Source: Planctomycetota bacterium (GTDB taxonomy: Bacteria; Planctomycetota; UBA1135; GCA-002686595). From it: a DNA stretch of 52,158 nt. The stretch's first letter is position 1; every line of letters begins with the position of its first letter. A program made the position numbers and the translations under genes. The stretch is taken from positions 1-52,158 of the forward strand of contig JACRIN010000022.1 of assembly GCA_016220085.1 (NCBI GenBank), read 5' to 3'. Under the pieces are notes generated by a model. The model made no database searches. It had not been told where the DNA came from and worked only from the letters and a program-made list of their open reading frames with translations. Of the stretch, positions 1-10,148 are shown one piece after another.

Positions 1-226
<226 letters not shown>

Positions 227-375
227 CGGATCATGTTAGACGCGCGGCCTCGTGCTGCGTGGCGAAGCATAGGAGCTCCACGGTAGATAGGGCCACCCTT
301 TCTTTTTGATCAATCGATCCATCGCTCACCTCAACCCCTGGCAACAGGTCAAAAGCGGGGGGCTCAGAGGACCCC

Positions 376-452
376 GGGCCTGTAGCTCAGTTGGTTAGAG
401 CGTCCGCCTGATAAGCGGGAGGTCTCTGGTTCAAGTCCAGTCAGGCCCACCA
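376..452 (+). tRNA. tRNA-Ile (anticodon GAT)
   Basis: A complete 77-nt cloverleaf in the 16S-23S spacer. The acceptor arm GGGCCTG (376-382) pairs with CAGGCCC (442-448). The anticodon GAT is at 410-412 and the T-loop is GGTTCAAGTCC. The 3' CCA is encoded (450-452). tRNA-Ile(GAT) followed by tRNA-Ala(TGC) is the classic bacterial spacer pair. Confidence 0.98.
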
Positions 453-480
453 AAGAACTCGAGCTCGACTGAGGCCGACC

Positions 481-556
481 GGGGGCGTAGCTCAGCTGGT
501 AGAGCACCTGGTTTGCAACCAGGCGGTCGTGGGTTCGAGTCCCGTCGCCTCCACCA
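481..556 (+). tRNA. tRNA-Ala (anticodon TGC)
   Basis: A complete 76-nt cloverleaf 28 nt after tRNA-Ile. The acceptor arm GGGGGCG (481-487) pairs with CGCCTCC (546-552), with one G-U pair. The anticodon TGC is at 514-516, the T-loop is GGTTCGAGTCC, and the CCA is encoded at 554-556. It is co-transcribed with the rRNAs. Confidence 0.98.
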
Positions 557-664
557 CGCTGCGAAGCCTGGCGGGGGATGTTCGGAGGGCCACCTCATGT
601 GACGAGCGCGCAAGTCGCGGCTCGAGATGGATCGTAGCGAATCACGCTAGCGCGCTGCGCTGGC

Positions 665-678
665 GGCTCTTTGAAAAC
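665..678 (+). promoter_or_regulatory. boxA-like antitermination element in the 16S-23S spacer
   Basis: GGCTCTTTGAAAAC resembles the boxA consensus TGCTCTTTAACA and sits 51 nt before 23S, the usual place for the second rrn boxA. In other bacteria NusB/NusE bind this element to keep RNA polymerase from terminating in untranslated rRNA. Assignment rests on the motif and its position only. The rest of the 557-729 spacer shows no gene. Confidence 0.55.
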
Positions 679-729
679 AAGGTGAATCGGGAATGAAGTG
701 GCATTAATTACGGAAACAAGCAAGAGCGT

Positions 730-3703
<2,974 letters not shown>

Positions 3704-3792
3704 TTTTTCCGCGGCGCTGCGCTGCAGCGACGGGGAACAAGGATGCGCAATTGCGGTTCCTTGGCCACTTCCCCCGATTCACCTTCTTACAC

Positions 3793-3818
3793 AGCGGGAT
3801 CGCCATGTGCGTCCCGCT
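3793..3818 (+). other. Stem-loop in the 23S-5S spacer, probable processing site
   Basis: AGCGGGA (3793-3799) is complementary to TCCCGCT (3812-3818), giving a 7-bp stem a few bases before the 5S 5' end. A second symmetric core, CGCAATTGCG, lies at about 3747-3756. Such hairpins commonly guide RNase processing of the rrn precursor; the role here is inferred from position. Confidence 0.4.
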
Positions 3819-3823
3819 AGCAT

Positions 3824-3933
3824 TCCCGGTGACCATAGGTTCCTGGTCATACCCGTTCCCATCCCGAACACGGTCGTCAAGCAGGAACCGCCGATGATAT
3901 TGCATACGCGAGAAAGTAGGTTGTCGCCGGGGT
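3824..3933 (+). rRNA. rrf: 5S ribosomal RNA
   Basis: The terminal helix forms between CCCGGTGAC (3825-3833) and GTCGCCGGG (3923-3931) with one G-U pair. The interior has the 5S signatures CCCGTTCCCATCCCGAACACGG and the late CGCGAGAAAGTAGG segment. Length is about 110 nt, normal for bacterial 5S. It ends the rRNA operon and is followed at once by the terminator. Confidence 0.95.
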
Positions 3934-3943
3934 TTACACACTG

Positions 3944-3972
3944 AGGCCTTCCCTTCGGGGAAGGCCTTTTTT
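3944..3972 (+). terminator. Rho-independent terminator of the rRNA operon
   Basis: A perfect 10-bp stem, AGGCCTTCCC (3944-3953) with GGGAAGGCCT (3958-3967), is capped by a very stable TTCG tetraloop and followed by TTTTT (3968-3972). It lies 10 nt after the 5S end, exactly where the rrn transcript should stop. Confidence 0.95.
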
Positions 3973-4101
3973 CGTGTCCTCCGGGCTCGCTCCGCGGGTG
4001 GGAGTTCCCTCTGCTGCTGTGGAAGGCTCCGGCGATCGCGGACTCTCAATGAGAGTTGCATGGGGCAAGCGCGCTGTGGCAGCTCGCGGCGCGTGCGGGC
4101 A

Positions 4102-4125
4102 CTGAGCGAATCCCTATCTGTGGCG
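4102..4125 (+). repeat. IS66 left terminal inverted repeat (candidate)
   Basis: Contains TGAGCGAA at 4103-4110 and ATCTGTGGCG at 4116-4125, which match the complement of the right end except for a one-base gap and a few substitutions. The outermost base differs between the two ends (C here, G at the right). Confidence 0.6.
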
Positions 4126-4328
4126 CCCGATGCTCTCTCGATTCAGCAACGGCGTTGCAGGCGGTAGGTGGTTGCTCGCTCCCACTCCTGATCAGTTGTG
4201 GTTGCGACGGCGAGAGCCGCTACGGTCGGTGCGGGGACCTTCCGGTCCTCCGATAGCACGTCGTTCTGAGGCACGCGTCCGGCCAGTCCATCTGGTTGAG
4301 CGGGAGAAGCGATTGCAGAGTCTGGAGG

Positions 4329-4670
4329 ATGAGCACCTCCAAGACAGGCACGGCATCGATCGCAGAGTCGCTTCTGGCTGAGTTCGACGCGAGTGGCGAG
4401 AACGCGGCTGGGTTTGCGCGCAGTCGCGGGATTGCCGCGTGGCGGATCTACTACGCGCTGAATCGGCGAGCAGGCAAGCAACGTCACCGCCGAGCGACGG
4501 CGAGACCGGCTGGCCCAACGCTGCTGCCGGTGCGAGTCGTTCCCGACGCGCCGAAGCCCGCGGCCGCGGTGCTCGAGATCGAGCTCGCCAGTGGTCACCG
4601 GCTGCGGGTCGGCGCGGACTTCGATCCGGTGCTGTTGCGGCGCGTGCTCGGAGCTCTCGAACGATGCTGA
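4329..4670 (+). CDS. tnpA: IS66 accessory protein TnpA
   Basis: A 113-residue protein from ATG 4329; an in-frame TTG at 4296 is a less likely start. The N-terminal part, with the segment FARSRGIAAWRIYYAL, looks like the helix-turn-helix of IS66 TnpA. The C-terminal end (LEIELASGHRLRVGADFDP, then LLRRVLGAL) is typical of the family. TnpA is an accessory DNA-binding factor required with TnpB and TnpC for IS66 transposition in studied elements. Its stop overlaps the tnpB start by 7 nt, which suggests translational coupling. A GGAGG sits directly before the ATG, closer than the usual spacing. No frameshift is visible. Confidence 0.85.
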   Translation: MSTSKTGTASIAESLLAEFDASGENAAGFARSRGIAAWRIYYALNRRAGKQRHRRATARPAGPTLLPVRVVPDAPKPAAAVLEIELASGHRLRVGADFDPVLLRRVLGALERC

Positions 4671-5041
4671 GCTTCCCGCCGTCGCCGTCGGTGAAGATCT
4701 TCATCGCGCGCGAGTCGATCGACATGCGCAAGCGGCTCGACGGACTCGCGGGGTTGGTGATCGACGTGATCGACGAAGATCCGCAGTCGGGTCACCTGTT
4801 CGTCTTCTTCAATCGGCGACGCGATCGCATGAAGAGCTTGGTGTGGGACGGCTCGGGATACTGGATGCTGCAGAAGCGCCTCGAGCACGGTCGCTTTCAG
4901 ATCTTCGATCGCGTGGGTGCGTCGCGCACAGCGTTCGAGCTCGGCAGCACGGATCTCGCGCTGCTACTCGACGGCATCGATTTGCGCGGCGCGCGCCGAC
5001 GCGTGACCCACGACGAGTTGGCCGCGCGAGTTTCTGGATGA
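4664..5041 (+). CDS. tnpB: IS66 accessory protein TnpB (Orf2 family)
   Basis: A 125-residue protein of the IS66 Orf2 family, the usual length. Diagnostic segments are VKIFIARESIDMRKRLDGLA near the N-terminus, then HLFVFFNRRRDRMKSLVWDG and GYWMLQKRLEHGRF. It starts at ATG 4664 inside the end of tnpA (ATGCTGA overlap). The biochemical role of TnpB is poorly defined, but it is needed for transposition in the elements tested. The last residues (VTHDELAARVSG) are complete, and 43 nt separate it from tnpC. Confidence 0.92.
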   Translation: MLSFPPSPSVKIFIARESIDMRKRLDGLAGLVIDVIDEDPQSGHLFVFFNRRRDRMKSLVWDGSGYWMLQKRLEHGRFQIFDRVGASRTAFELGSTDLALLLDGIDLRGARRRVTHDELAARVSG

Positions 5042-5084
5042 AACCAAGTCGAAACTCGCTGCGCGTGCCGATGTAGAAAGAGGC

Positions 5085-6653
5085 ATGCAGGCGACGGATC
5101 TCGGGCTGACGATTGCGACGCTGCTCGAGCGCATGAATGCGCTGGAGTCGGTGAACGCGAAGGTCACGGAGCGCAAGGTCGCGCTGGAGATCGAGAACAA
5201 GATCTTGCGCGAAGAGCTCGCGGTCTTGAAGCAAGGTCTGTTCGGGCGACGAAGCGAGCGATTGGAGCCCGGGCAACTGGGGCTGTTCGTGAACGGCGAG
5301 CTCCAGCAAGCCGTCGCGCCCCAAGTGGCCGACAGCGCGCCCGCCGCCGAGCGCAAATCCGTCGAGCCGGGACATGGTCGCGCGCGCTTCGCGCCCGATC
5401 TGCCGCGCAAGACCATCGAACTCGACCTGCCGGAAGCCGAACGCAAGTGTCCGTGCTGCGGGAAGACGATGTACGTGATCGGCGAGGACATCAGCGAACG
5501 GGGTCACATGATCCCGGCGCGGATCGTGGTGCATCGCTACGCGCGCAAGAAGTACGCCTGTCCCGACGGACACACGATCAAGACCGCGGCGGTGCCCGAA
5601 GGCGTGATCGACGGCGCGAAGTACGAAGCGTCGGTCTACGCGCACGTGGTGAGCGCGAAGTACGCCGATCACCTGCCGCTGCATCGCTTGGAGGGCATCT
5701 TCAAGCGCCACGGCGTGCATCTGCCCAAGCAGACGATGTGGGACATGCTGCAGCGCGTGGACGAGCTGTTGGCGCAGCCGGTGTTGAAGCAGATGCGCGC
5801 CGAGCTGCTCGAGGAGCCGGTGCTGCATTCCGACGAGACGCCGGTGCAGATGCGCTTGGAGGAAGGGCGAGGCAGCCGCACGGGCTACGCCTGGGGCTGG
5901 CGCAATTTGCGTGCGGCAGAACGCTCGAAGGTGCTGATCGAATTCAAGCTCGATCGGGGTCGCGCCGGTCCGCTGGACTTCTTGGGGGACTGGTCGGGGA
6001 CCTTGATCACGGACGGCTACTCGGGCTTCAACGAAGTCGTCGAGAACAACTCGATCGTGCGTGCGGGCTGCTGGGCGCACGCTCGTCGGAAATTCAAACA
6101 AGCGCTCGACACCGGAACGACGAAGGCGGCGTACGTGCTGGCGCCGATCCAGCGGCTGTTTCGCATCGAGCGCGCGATCAAGCTGCGCGGCGAGAAGAGC
6201 AAGCTGAACTCGGACGAGCTCATCGCGCTGCGTCGGCGCGTGCGCGCGCGGCACTCGGCGAAGCTCGTCAGGGAGATCTACGCGCGTGCGAACGAACTGT
6301 CGCTCGAGCGCTCGACACTGCCCAAGTGCCAGCTCGGGAAAGCTCTCGTCTATCTCGATCGGCAGCGCGGTCCGCTGTCGACGTTTCTCGACGACCCACG
6401 GATCCCGATCCACAACAACGACGAGGAGCGCGATCTGCGCCACATCGCGATCGGCCGCAACAACTGGCAGATCTTCGCGAGCCAGCGCGGCGGTGAAGTC
6501 GCTTGTCGGCTCTACTCGCTGATCCTCTCTTGCAAGCAGGCCGGCGTCGACGCCGAGGTCTACATCGAGGACGCGCTCGGTCGCCTCTCGACCACGAGAG
6601 CTGCAGACATCGCCTCGCTCACGCCCTGGGCGTGGGCTGCTGCGCGCAAGTAG
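5085..6653 (+). CDS. tnpC: IS66 transposase TnpC (DDE)
   Basis: A 522-residue transposase, normal for the family. A leucine-rich N-terminal coiled coil (about 10-55) is followed by the conserved LFGRRSERL (52-60) and a zinc-finger-like CPCC at 122-125. The catalytic core carries the acidic triad: D250 in HSDETP, D310 in TDGYSGF and E448 in HNNDEERDLR. Between them lies the family motif GCWAHARRKF (328-337). All three catalytic residues are present with no stop or frameshift, so the enzyme looks functional. It ends with TAG. The following 113 nt up to the right inverted repeat hold no gene. Confidence 0.95.
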   Translation: MQATDLGLTIATLLERMNALESVNAKVTERKVALEIENKILREELAVLKQGLFGRRSERLEPGQLGLFVNGELQQAVAPQVADSAPAAERKSVEPGHGRARFAPDLPRKTIELDLPEAERKCPCCGKTMYVIGEDISERGHMIPARIVVHRYARKKYACPDGHTIKTAAVPEGVIDGAKYEASVYAHVVSAKYADHLPLHRLEGIFKRHGVHLPKQTMWDMLQRVDELLAQPVLKQMRAELLEEPVLHSDETPVQMRLEEGRGSRTGYAWGWRNLRAAERSKVLIEFKLDRGRAGPLDFLGDWSGTLITDGYSGFNEVVENNSIVRAGCWAHARRKFKQALDTGTTKAAYVLAPIQRLFRIERAIKLRGEKSKLNSDELIALRRRVRARHSAKLVREIYARANELSLERSTLPKCQLGKALVYLDRQRGPLSTFLDDPRIPIHNNDEERDLRHIAIGRNNWQIFASQRGGEVACRLYSLILSCKQAGVDAEVYIEDALGRLSTTRAADIASLTPWAWAAARK

Positions 6654-6766
6654 CCTGCGACCGCCTCAATCGACCGCGCGAGCTCCGACTACCTGGTGCC
6701 GCCGGACTCGTACGTTCTGAGTGTGCGCGGCATGTTCACGGCCACCAGATGGTGCGCCGGTTCGTT

Positions 6767-6791
6767 CGCCGCAGATCAGCGGTTCGCTCAC
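6767..6791 (-). repeat. IS66 right terminal inverted repeat (candidate)
   Basis: Read on the minus strand, TGAGCGAA (6790-6783) and ATCTGCGGCG match the left end. The outermost TGA (6790-6788) is also the stop codon of the neighbouring minus-strand membrane protein gene, so the element appears to have supplied that stop. Confidence 0.6.
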
Positions 6792-7270
6792 GGCATGCGC
6801 TGTTGCCCTTGGGGCCCGGCTGCGCTGGACCCTGATTCCCGTTGTGCTGGAACGCAGTTTCGACTGGCGCGTCGTGCGTGAATGTAGGTGAGAAGGCCCG
6901 CAGCGAATGCGAAGGCCGCGTGCAGCCAGATCGCAGCTGGGCGCAGTCCTCCCAGATCCAATGACTGGAGCGCTGTCGCGGATAGTACGGTGAGGATGCC
7001 GAACGCGATCACTGCGGCGCCGGACCCGACGTTCGGGTTTCGCGCGCGGCGCTTCGGCTCAGCGTGTTCTCCGATGGTCCAGCCGATGGCGAGGACCGTG
7101 GCTGGTGCGATCCACCGATGGGCGGCAAGGAGCCACGGTTCTGCGGGGTGACGGGTTGTCGAGAAATCGTCGACTGGCGCCGCCAGCAGGCGCACGGTGA
7201 GGATGGAACCTCCCGATGCGAGTGCCACCGCTGCCGTCCACACGAGCAGTTTTCTACCGCTCAGCCGCAT
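6788..7270 (-). CDS. Four-helix membrane protein with paired histidines, possible di-haem cytochrome (DUF4405-like)
   Basis: A 160-residue protein starting at ATG 7270, which overlaps the end of the ApbE gene by 17 nt. Four hydrophobic helices are visible (about 8-31, 47-67, 83-104, 110-130). Helix 2 carries H51 with H69 just beyond its end, and helix 4 carries H117 and H131. Two histidines on each of two helices, 14-18 residues apart, is the pattern of membrane b-type di-haem proteins. Small cytochromes of this sort (DUF4405 type) are known partners of flavinylated FMN-binding proteins. A quinol-to-flavin electron link is therefore inferred from topology and context, not from recognisable family sequence. 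The Arg/Gln-rich C-terminal tail ends on a stop inside the IS66 right end, so the native C-terminus may be lost. Confidence 0.7.
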   Translation of the reverse strand: MRLSGRKLLVWTAAVALASGGSILTVRLLAAPVDDFSTTRHPAEPWLLAAHRWIAPATVLAIGWTIGEHAEPKRRARNPNVGSGAAVIAFGILTVLSATALQSLDLGGLRPAAIWLHAAFAFAAGLLTYIHARRASRNCVPAQRESGSSAAGPQGQQRMP

Positions 7271-8855
7271 GGATTTCGCCGGTTGCTTCGTCGCTGGCGG
7301 CCAACGAACGATTGCACCGCACGGTGCCGTCGTTCGCTTGCAAGAGGACTGCGACACCGTGCGCCTCGGCGCGGGCGAGTGCACGTTCTCCGAGGACGAA
7401 CACCGCGGTGGACCATGCGTCGGCGTCGGTTGCGGTGAGCGTGCAAACGGTTGCGGACGCGGTTCCGGTGGCCGGCAGTCCGGTTCGCGGATCGAGGATA
7501 TGTGAGATCGGGCGATCTCCAACTCGGAAGCCGCGCTCGGAGTCGGAACTCGTGGCGACCGATCGGCGCGTGATACAGAGTGTGTGGACGATTCGAGTCC
7601 GATCGCTAGGCGCGCTGATCTCCACCCGCCAGCCGGGGCTTCCGTTCGGGGCATCGAGCGCGAGCACTTGGCCGCCGAAGTTCAAGATGGCGGCTTCCGC
7701 GCCATTCCGCCGGAGGACGTCTCCCATTCGGTCGAGCGCATACCCCTTCCCGATTCCACCAAGGTCGATCCTTGCATCACGTGTCGTCAGTCGAGCAAGA
7801 GACCCGCCTGGGTCGAGTTCGAGTTGGAGCATGCCCGAGGCGATCCTGGCCGCGTCGATCTCGGACGCACTCGGCCACCGGGCAGCGATCGACGCTTCTC
7901 GCCAGACACGAAGCAACGCTCCAATGCACGGATCGAAGGCTCCATCGGTCTCGGCGTGAAGTCGGCGGCTCTCGGTAAGCACCTTCAGCGTGTCGGCGTG
8001 GACCTCGACGGCCTGTGAACCGGCGGCGCGACCGATTTTCGAGATGTCGCTGTCCTCGCGGTAGTGGCTCAGCAACGCGTCGAGACGCTCGCCTTCGGCG
8101 AACGCGGCGTCGATCGCTGCGTGAGCGATTTCGACCGGTGCGTCCACGACTGTGATTTCGAGGCTCGTCCCCATGCAGAGTCGAGCCCGATGGACGCGTG
8201 CTCGGTCTTCGGCGGTCCGAGCGTCCCGCAACGGCGCAAGCATCGAACGAGCCGTGTCGTCACATCCCGATTCCAGCGCTCGTTCGAGCAGGAGCACGTC
8301 GTCGTGCACACCGTCGGTGATTGCTCGACACGAGAGGGTGGCGCCAGAGATGTTGCGGACGTCGCGCCCGAGCTCGAGCTTCGATTCCAATCCCTTGCCG
8401 ACGAACTGTTTGCGGAACGCCTCGCGGCGCACCTCGCCGCCATGCGATTCGCGGTACGCGAGGATCTCGACGCTGCGCACGCGCTTGTTCGTGTCGAACG
8501 CAACGAGATAGGTGATCGGTTCCGACTTGCCGAGCACGTCGCGCTGAAGCGCCCAGCCCGAAAGGTCACCGCGCTCGTTTCGGACCTCGTAGAACTCGAG
8601 CCTCTCCGGCATCGCTTTTCGACGGAGCTCGACTTTCAGTGCCTCGCGAGCCTCGGCACCGAACTGCACTTCGCATCGAGCCACCTCGATCTTGCCCGGG
8701 AAGGCTGCCGAGAGCGCGCGCTCGCGGCTCGCATAGTCCTGGTTGGCCGTCGCTGGCAGCGAGACGAGTGCCAGGAGCAACCCGACGCGCGCGGCCCCCG
8801 CCAGCGGCTGTCGCGCGCGGCCCGACCCAGCGTTGCAGGCCGAGACCGCGTTCAC
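7254..8855 (-). CDS. Exported FMN-binding domain fused to ApbE flavin transferase
   Basis: A 533-residue exported protein. The GTG start at 8855 shares one base with the porin TAG stop (TAGTG), with a GGAG about 10 nt upstream; starts further upstream would only overlap the porin gene. A signal peptide covers about 1-37 (hydrophobic GLLLALVSLPATA). An FMN_bind domain follows (about 40-195) with the flavinylation motif SGAT at 170-173, T173 being the likely FMN acceptor. An ApbE domain spans about 225-530: MGTSLEITV, TDGAFDP, IDLGGIGKGYALD, LNFGGQV and HILDPRTG are all typical. ApbE enzymes move FMN from FAD onto Thr/Ser of such motifs outside the cytosol, so this protein may flavinylate itself. 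It sits between a porin and a possible membrane cytochrome. Confidence 0.9.
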   Translation of the reverse strand: MNAVSACNAGSGRARQPLAGAARVGLLLALVSLPATANQDYASRERALSAAFPGKIEVARCEVQFGAEAREALKVELRRKAMPERLEFYEVRNERGDLSGWALQRDVLGKSEPITYLVAFDTNKRVRSVEILAYRESHGGEVRREAFRKQFVGKGLESKLELGRDVRNISGATLSCRAITDGVHDDVLLLERALESGCDDTARSMLAPLRDARTAEDRARVHRARLCMGTSLEITVVDAPVEIAHAAIDAAFAEGERLDALLSHYREDSDISKIGRAAGSQAVEVHADTLKVLTESRRLHAETDGAFDPCIGALLRVWREASIAARWPSASEIDAARIASGMLQLELDPGGSLARLTTRDARIDLGGIGKGYALDRMGDVLRRNGAEAAILNFGGQVLALDAPNGSPGWRVEISAPSDRTRIVHTLCITRRSVATSSDSERGFRVGDRPISHILDPRTGLPATGTASATVCTLTATDADAWSTAVFVLGERALARAEAHGVAVLLQANDGTVRCNRSLAASDEATGEIHAAER

Positions 8856-10066
8856 TACAGGCTCCAACCGACGCCGAGGTTCAGCCGCTCGGGCACGGCG
8901 GCCCCGGATGCGTCGTCTCGCACTTCCACGTCGGCTTTCAAGACCACGGAGTGCGTGGGATGGAAGCTGACGCCGAACACCCATTGGTTTCGATCCCCTG
9001 CGGGGTTCGCGGCGAAGCCGTTCGGCACTTTGGCCTGGGTGTCGAAGTTCTCGTAGCGCAGGAATACGCGGGACTCGGCGCCGGCGAGCTTGCCGGTCTT
9101 CCATGACTCGGGTAGCCAACGCCAGGCCCCTTCGAGGTACCAACCCTCGATACGCTCAGCGATCGTCTCGCCGGTGAATGTGGAGAGCTCCGCCGCGCCG
9201 TCGATGTCCTCCCACGCGTAGACCCCGCGCACCTCGAGCCGATCCCAGGCGTACTGGAAGTCGCCCGCGATCACGAGGACATCTGCGTCGACCCCCGGCG
9301 CCGCACCCTGATTGCCGTTGTCGACCTGGCCCCCGAACGCACCGAGCCCGAGCCGCAGATCGTGCTCGAGGCTCTCGAGCGGGAACCAGTCGAGGCGACC
9401 GGACAGCGAGGCATTGGTCACTCCGGGGCGCTCTTCTTGCCTTCCGCCGCGGAGTCCGTTGAGTTCGGAGAACCCCGAGCCGTCCAGGCCGTTGGTCAGG
9501 TACGCCTGGTAGGCGAGGCTCGGTGAGATCCGGCCGGCGACTCCGACGCCGTCGAGGAACCACGTGGTCGGAAGGACCACGGTTTCGAGCGCGGGCCGCT
9601 CGACGCTCTGGAACACCGGTGGTTCGTGCCGTTGGTTGACGATGCCGAGCGGGGCGAGCACTCGCCCGACGCGAACAGCGGTGTCCGCCGACAGCGCGAA
9701 CTCCATGTACATCTGCTCGAGAACGAGCTCTCCGTTGCCTTCCTCGACGAAGGCGTGCTCAAGCTCCGTCTCCGAGTGGAGGGTGATCCACTCATTGAAG
9801 CGGTAGCCCATGTAGAGAACGATGCGGTGGAAGTCGAGCTGGTTGCCGCCGTTCTGCGCTTGGTTTTTTTGCAACTCGCCGTAGCCGCCGAAGCGGAACC
9901 GCTCGTACCACGGTTCGCCTGAAGCGCTTTGGGCGAGGGATGCGGAGAGCGGCGCCGCTTCGCTGAGGCGTGCGAGCTCGGTTTCGATGCGCGCGACGCG
10001 CAGAGAGAGGTCTTGGGGGGCGGGGGCGCCGACTTGGATCGAGGCGCACAAGAGCGGGATCAACAT
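8855..10066 (-). CDS. Outer-membrane porin-like beta-barrel protein (OprO/OprP type)
   Basis: A 403-residue exported protein. ATG 10066 is preceded by AAGGAGA at ideal spacing, so the in-frame extension upstream is not used. A short signal peptide is followed by a predicted coiled coil (LSLRVARIETELARLSEA), as in many porins with a periplasmic N-terminal helix. The remainder alternates polar and hydrophobic residues in beta-strand fashion, with aromatic girdle residues, a GYGELQ strand near the start and a hydrophobic final strand ending in GVGWSL. Closest in style to phosphate-selective porins O/P, but the solute cannot be told from sequence. First gene of an operon with the FMN/ApbE fusion and the membrane protein, so it may bring a substrate or metal to a periplasmic redox step. 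Confidence 0.82.
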   Translation of the reverse strand: MLIPLLCASIQVGAPAPQDLSLRVARIETELARLSEAAPLSASLAQSASGEPWYERFRFGGYGELQKNQAQNGGNQLDFHRIVLYMGYRFNEWITLHSETELEHAFVEEGNGELVLEQMYMEFALSADTAVRVGRVLAPLGIVNQRHEPPVFQSVERPALETVVLPTTWFLDGVGVAGRISPSLAYQAYLTNGLDGSGFSELNGLRGGRQEERPGVTNASLSGRLDWFPLESLEHDLRLGLGAFGGQVDNGNQGAAPGVDADVLVIAGDFQYAWDRLEVRGVYAWEDIDGAAELSTFTGETIAERIEGWYLEGAWRWLPESWKTGKLAGAESRVFLRYENFDTQAKVPNGFAANPAGDRNQWVFGVSFHPTHSVVLKADVEVRDDASGAAVPERLNLGVGWSL

Positions 10067-10092
10067 GGGTTCTCCTTGGATGTCGAGCGACA

Positions 10093-10148
10093 GTAAATGA
10101 GATCGGGTCTCACTAGCAAGCCAAAAACTGAGATCCGATCTCATTTAC
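10093..10148 (-). promoter_or_regulatory. Twin operator palindromes over the porin-operon promoter
   Basis: Two 15-bp near-perfect palindromes, TGAGATCGGGTCTCA (10098-10112) and TGAGATCCGATCTCA (10129-10143), lie 31 bp apart centre to centre, about three helical turns. They form the arms of a larger inverted repeat whose ends are GTAAATGAGATC and GATCTCATTTAC. On the minus strand a weak promoter can be drawn through them (TTGCTA, 16 bp, TTTACT), ending about 25 nt before the porin ATG. Symmetric 15-bp sites overlapping a promoter are typical of TetR- or MarR-type repressors. No such regulator gene is in the window. Confidence 0.72.

Larger units (their letters stand above)
4102..6791 (+). mobile_element. 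IS66-family insertion sequence, apparently complete
   Basis: About 2.7 kb carrying the three IS66 genes tnpA, tnpB and tnpC in the standard order, bounded by matching inverted ends. The left end reads TGAGCGAA...ATCTGTGGCG (from 4103); the complement of the right end reads TGAGCGAA...ATCTGCGGCG (up to 6790), with a one-base gap between the blocks. Size and gene order fit the family. No exact 8-bp target duplication is visible: flanks TGCGGGCA and GGCATGCG differ. The element therefore either lost its duplications or its borders are off by some bases. It sits between the rrn terminator and the 3' end of the flavin/porin operon. All three genes look intact, so it may still be active. Confidence 0.82.

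Noticed and set aside
8856..9143. N-terminal extension of the FMN/ApbE fusion
   Set aside because: It overlaps the porin gene in another frame, has no protein character, and lies upstream of a GTG with a good ribosome binding site and signal peptide.
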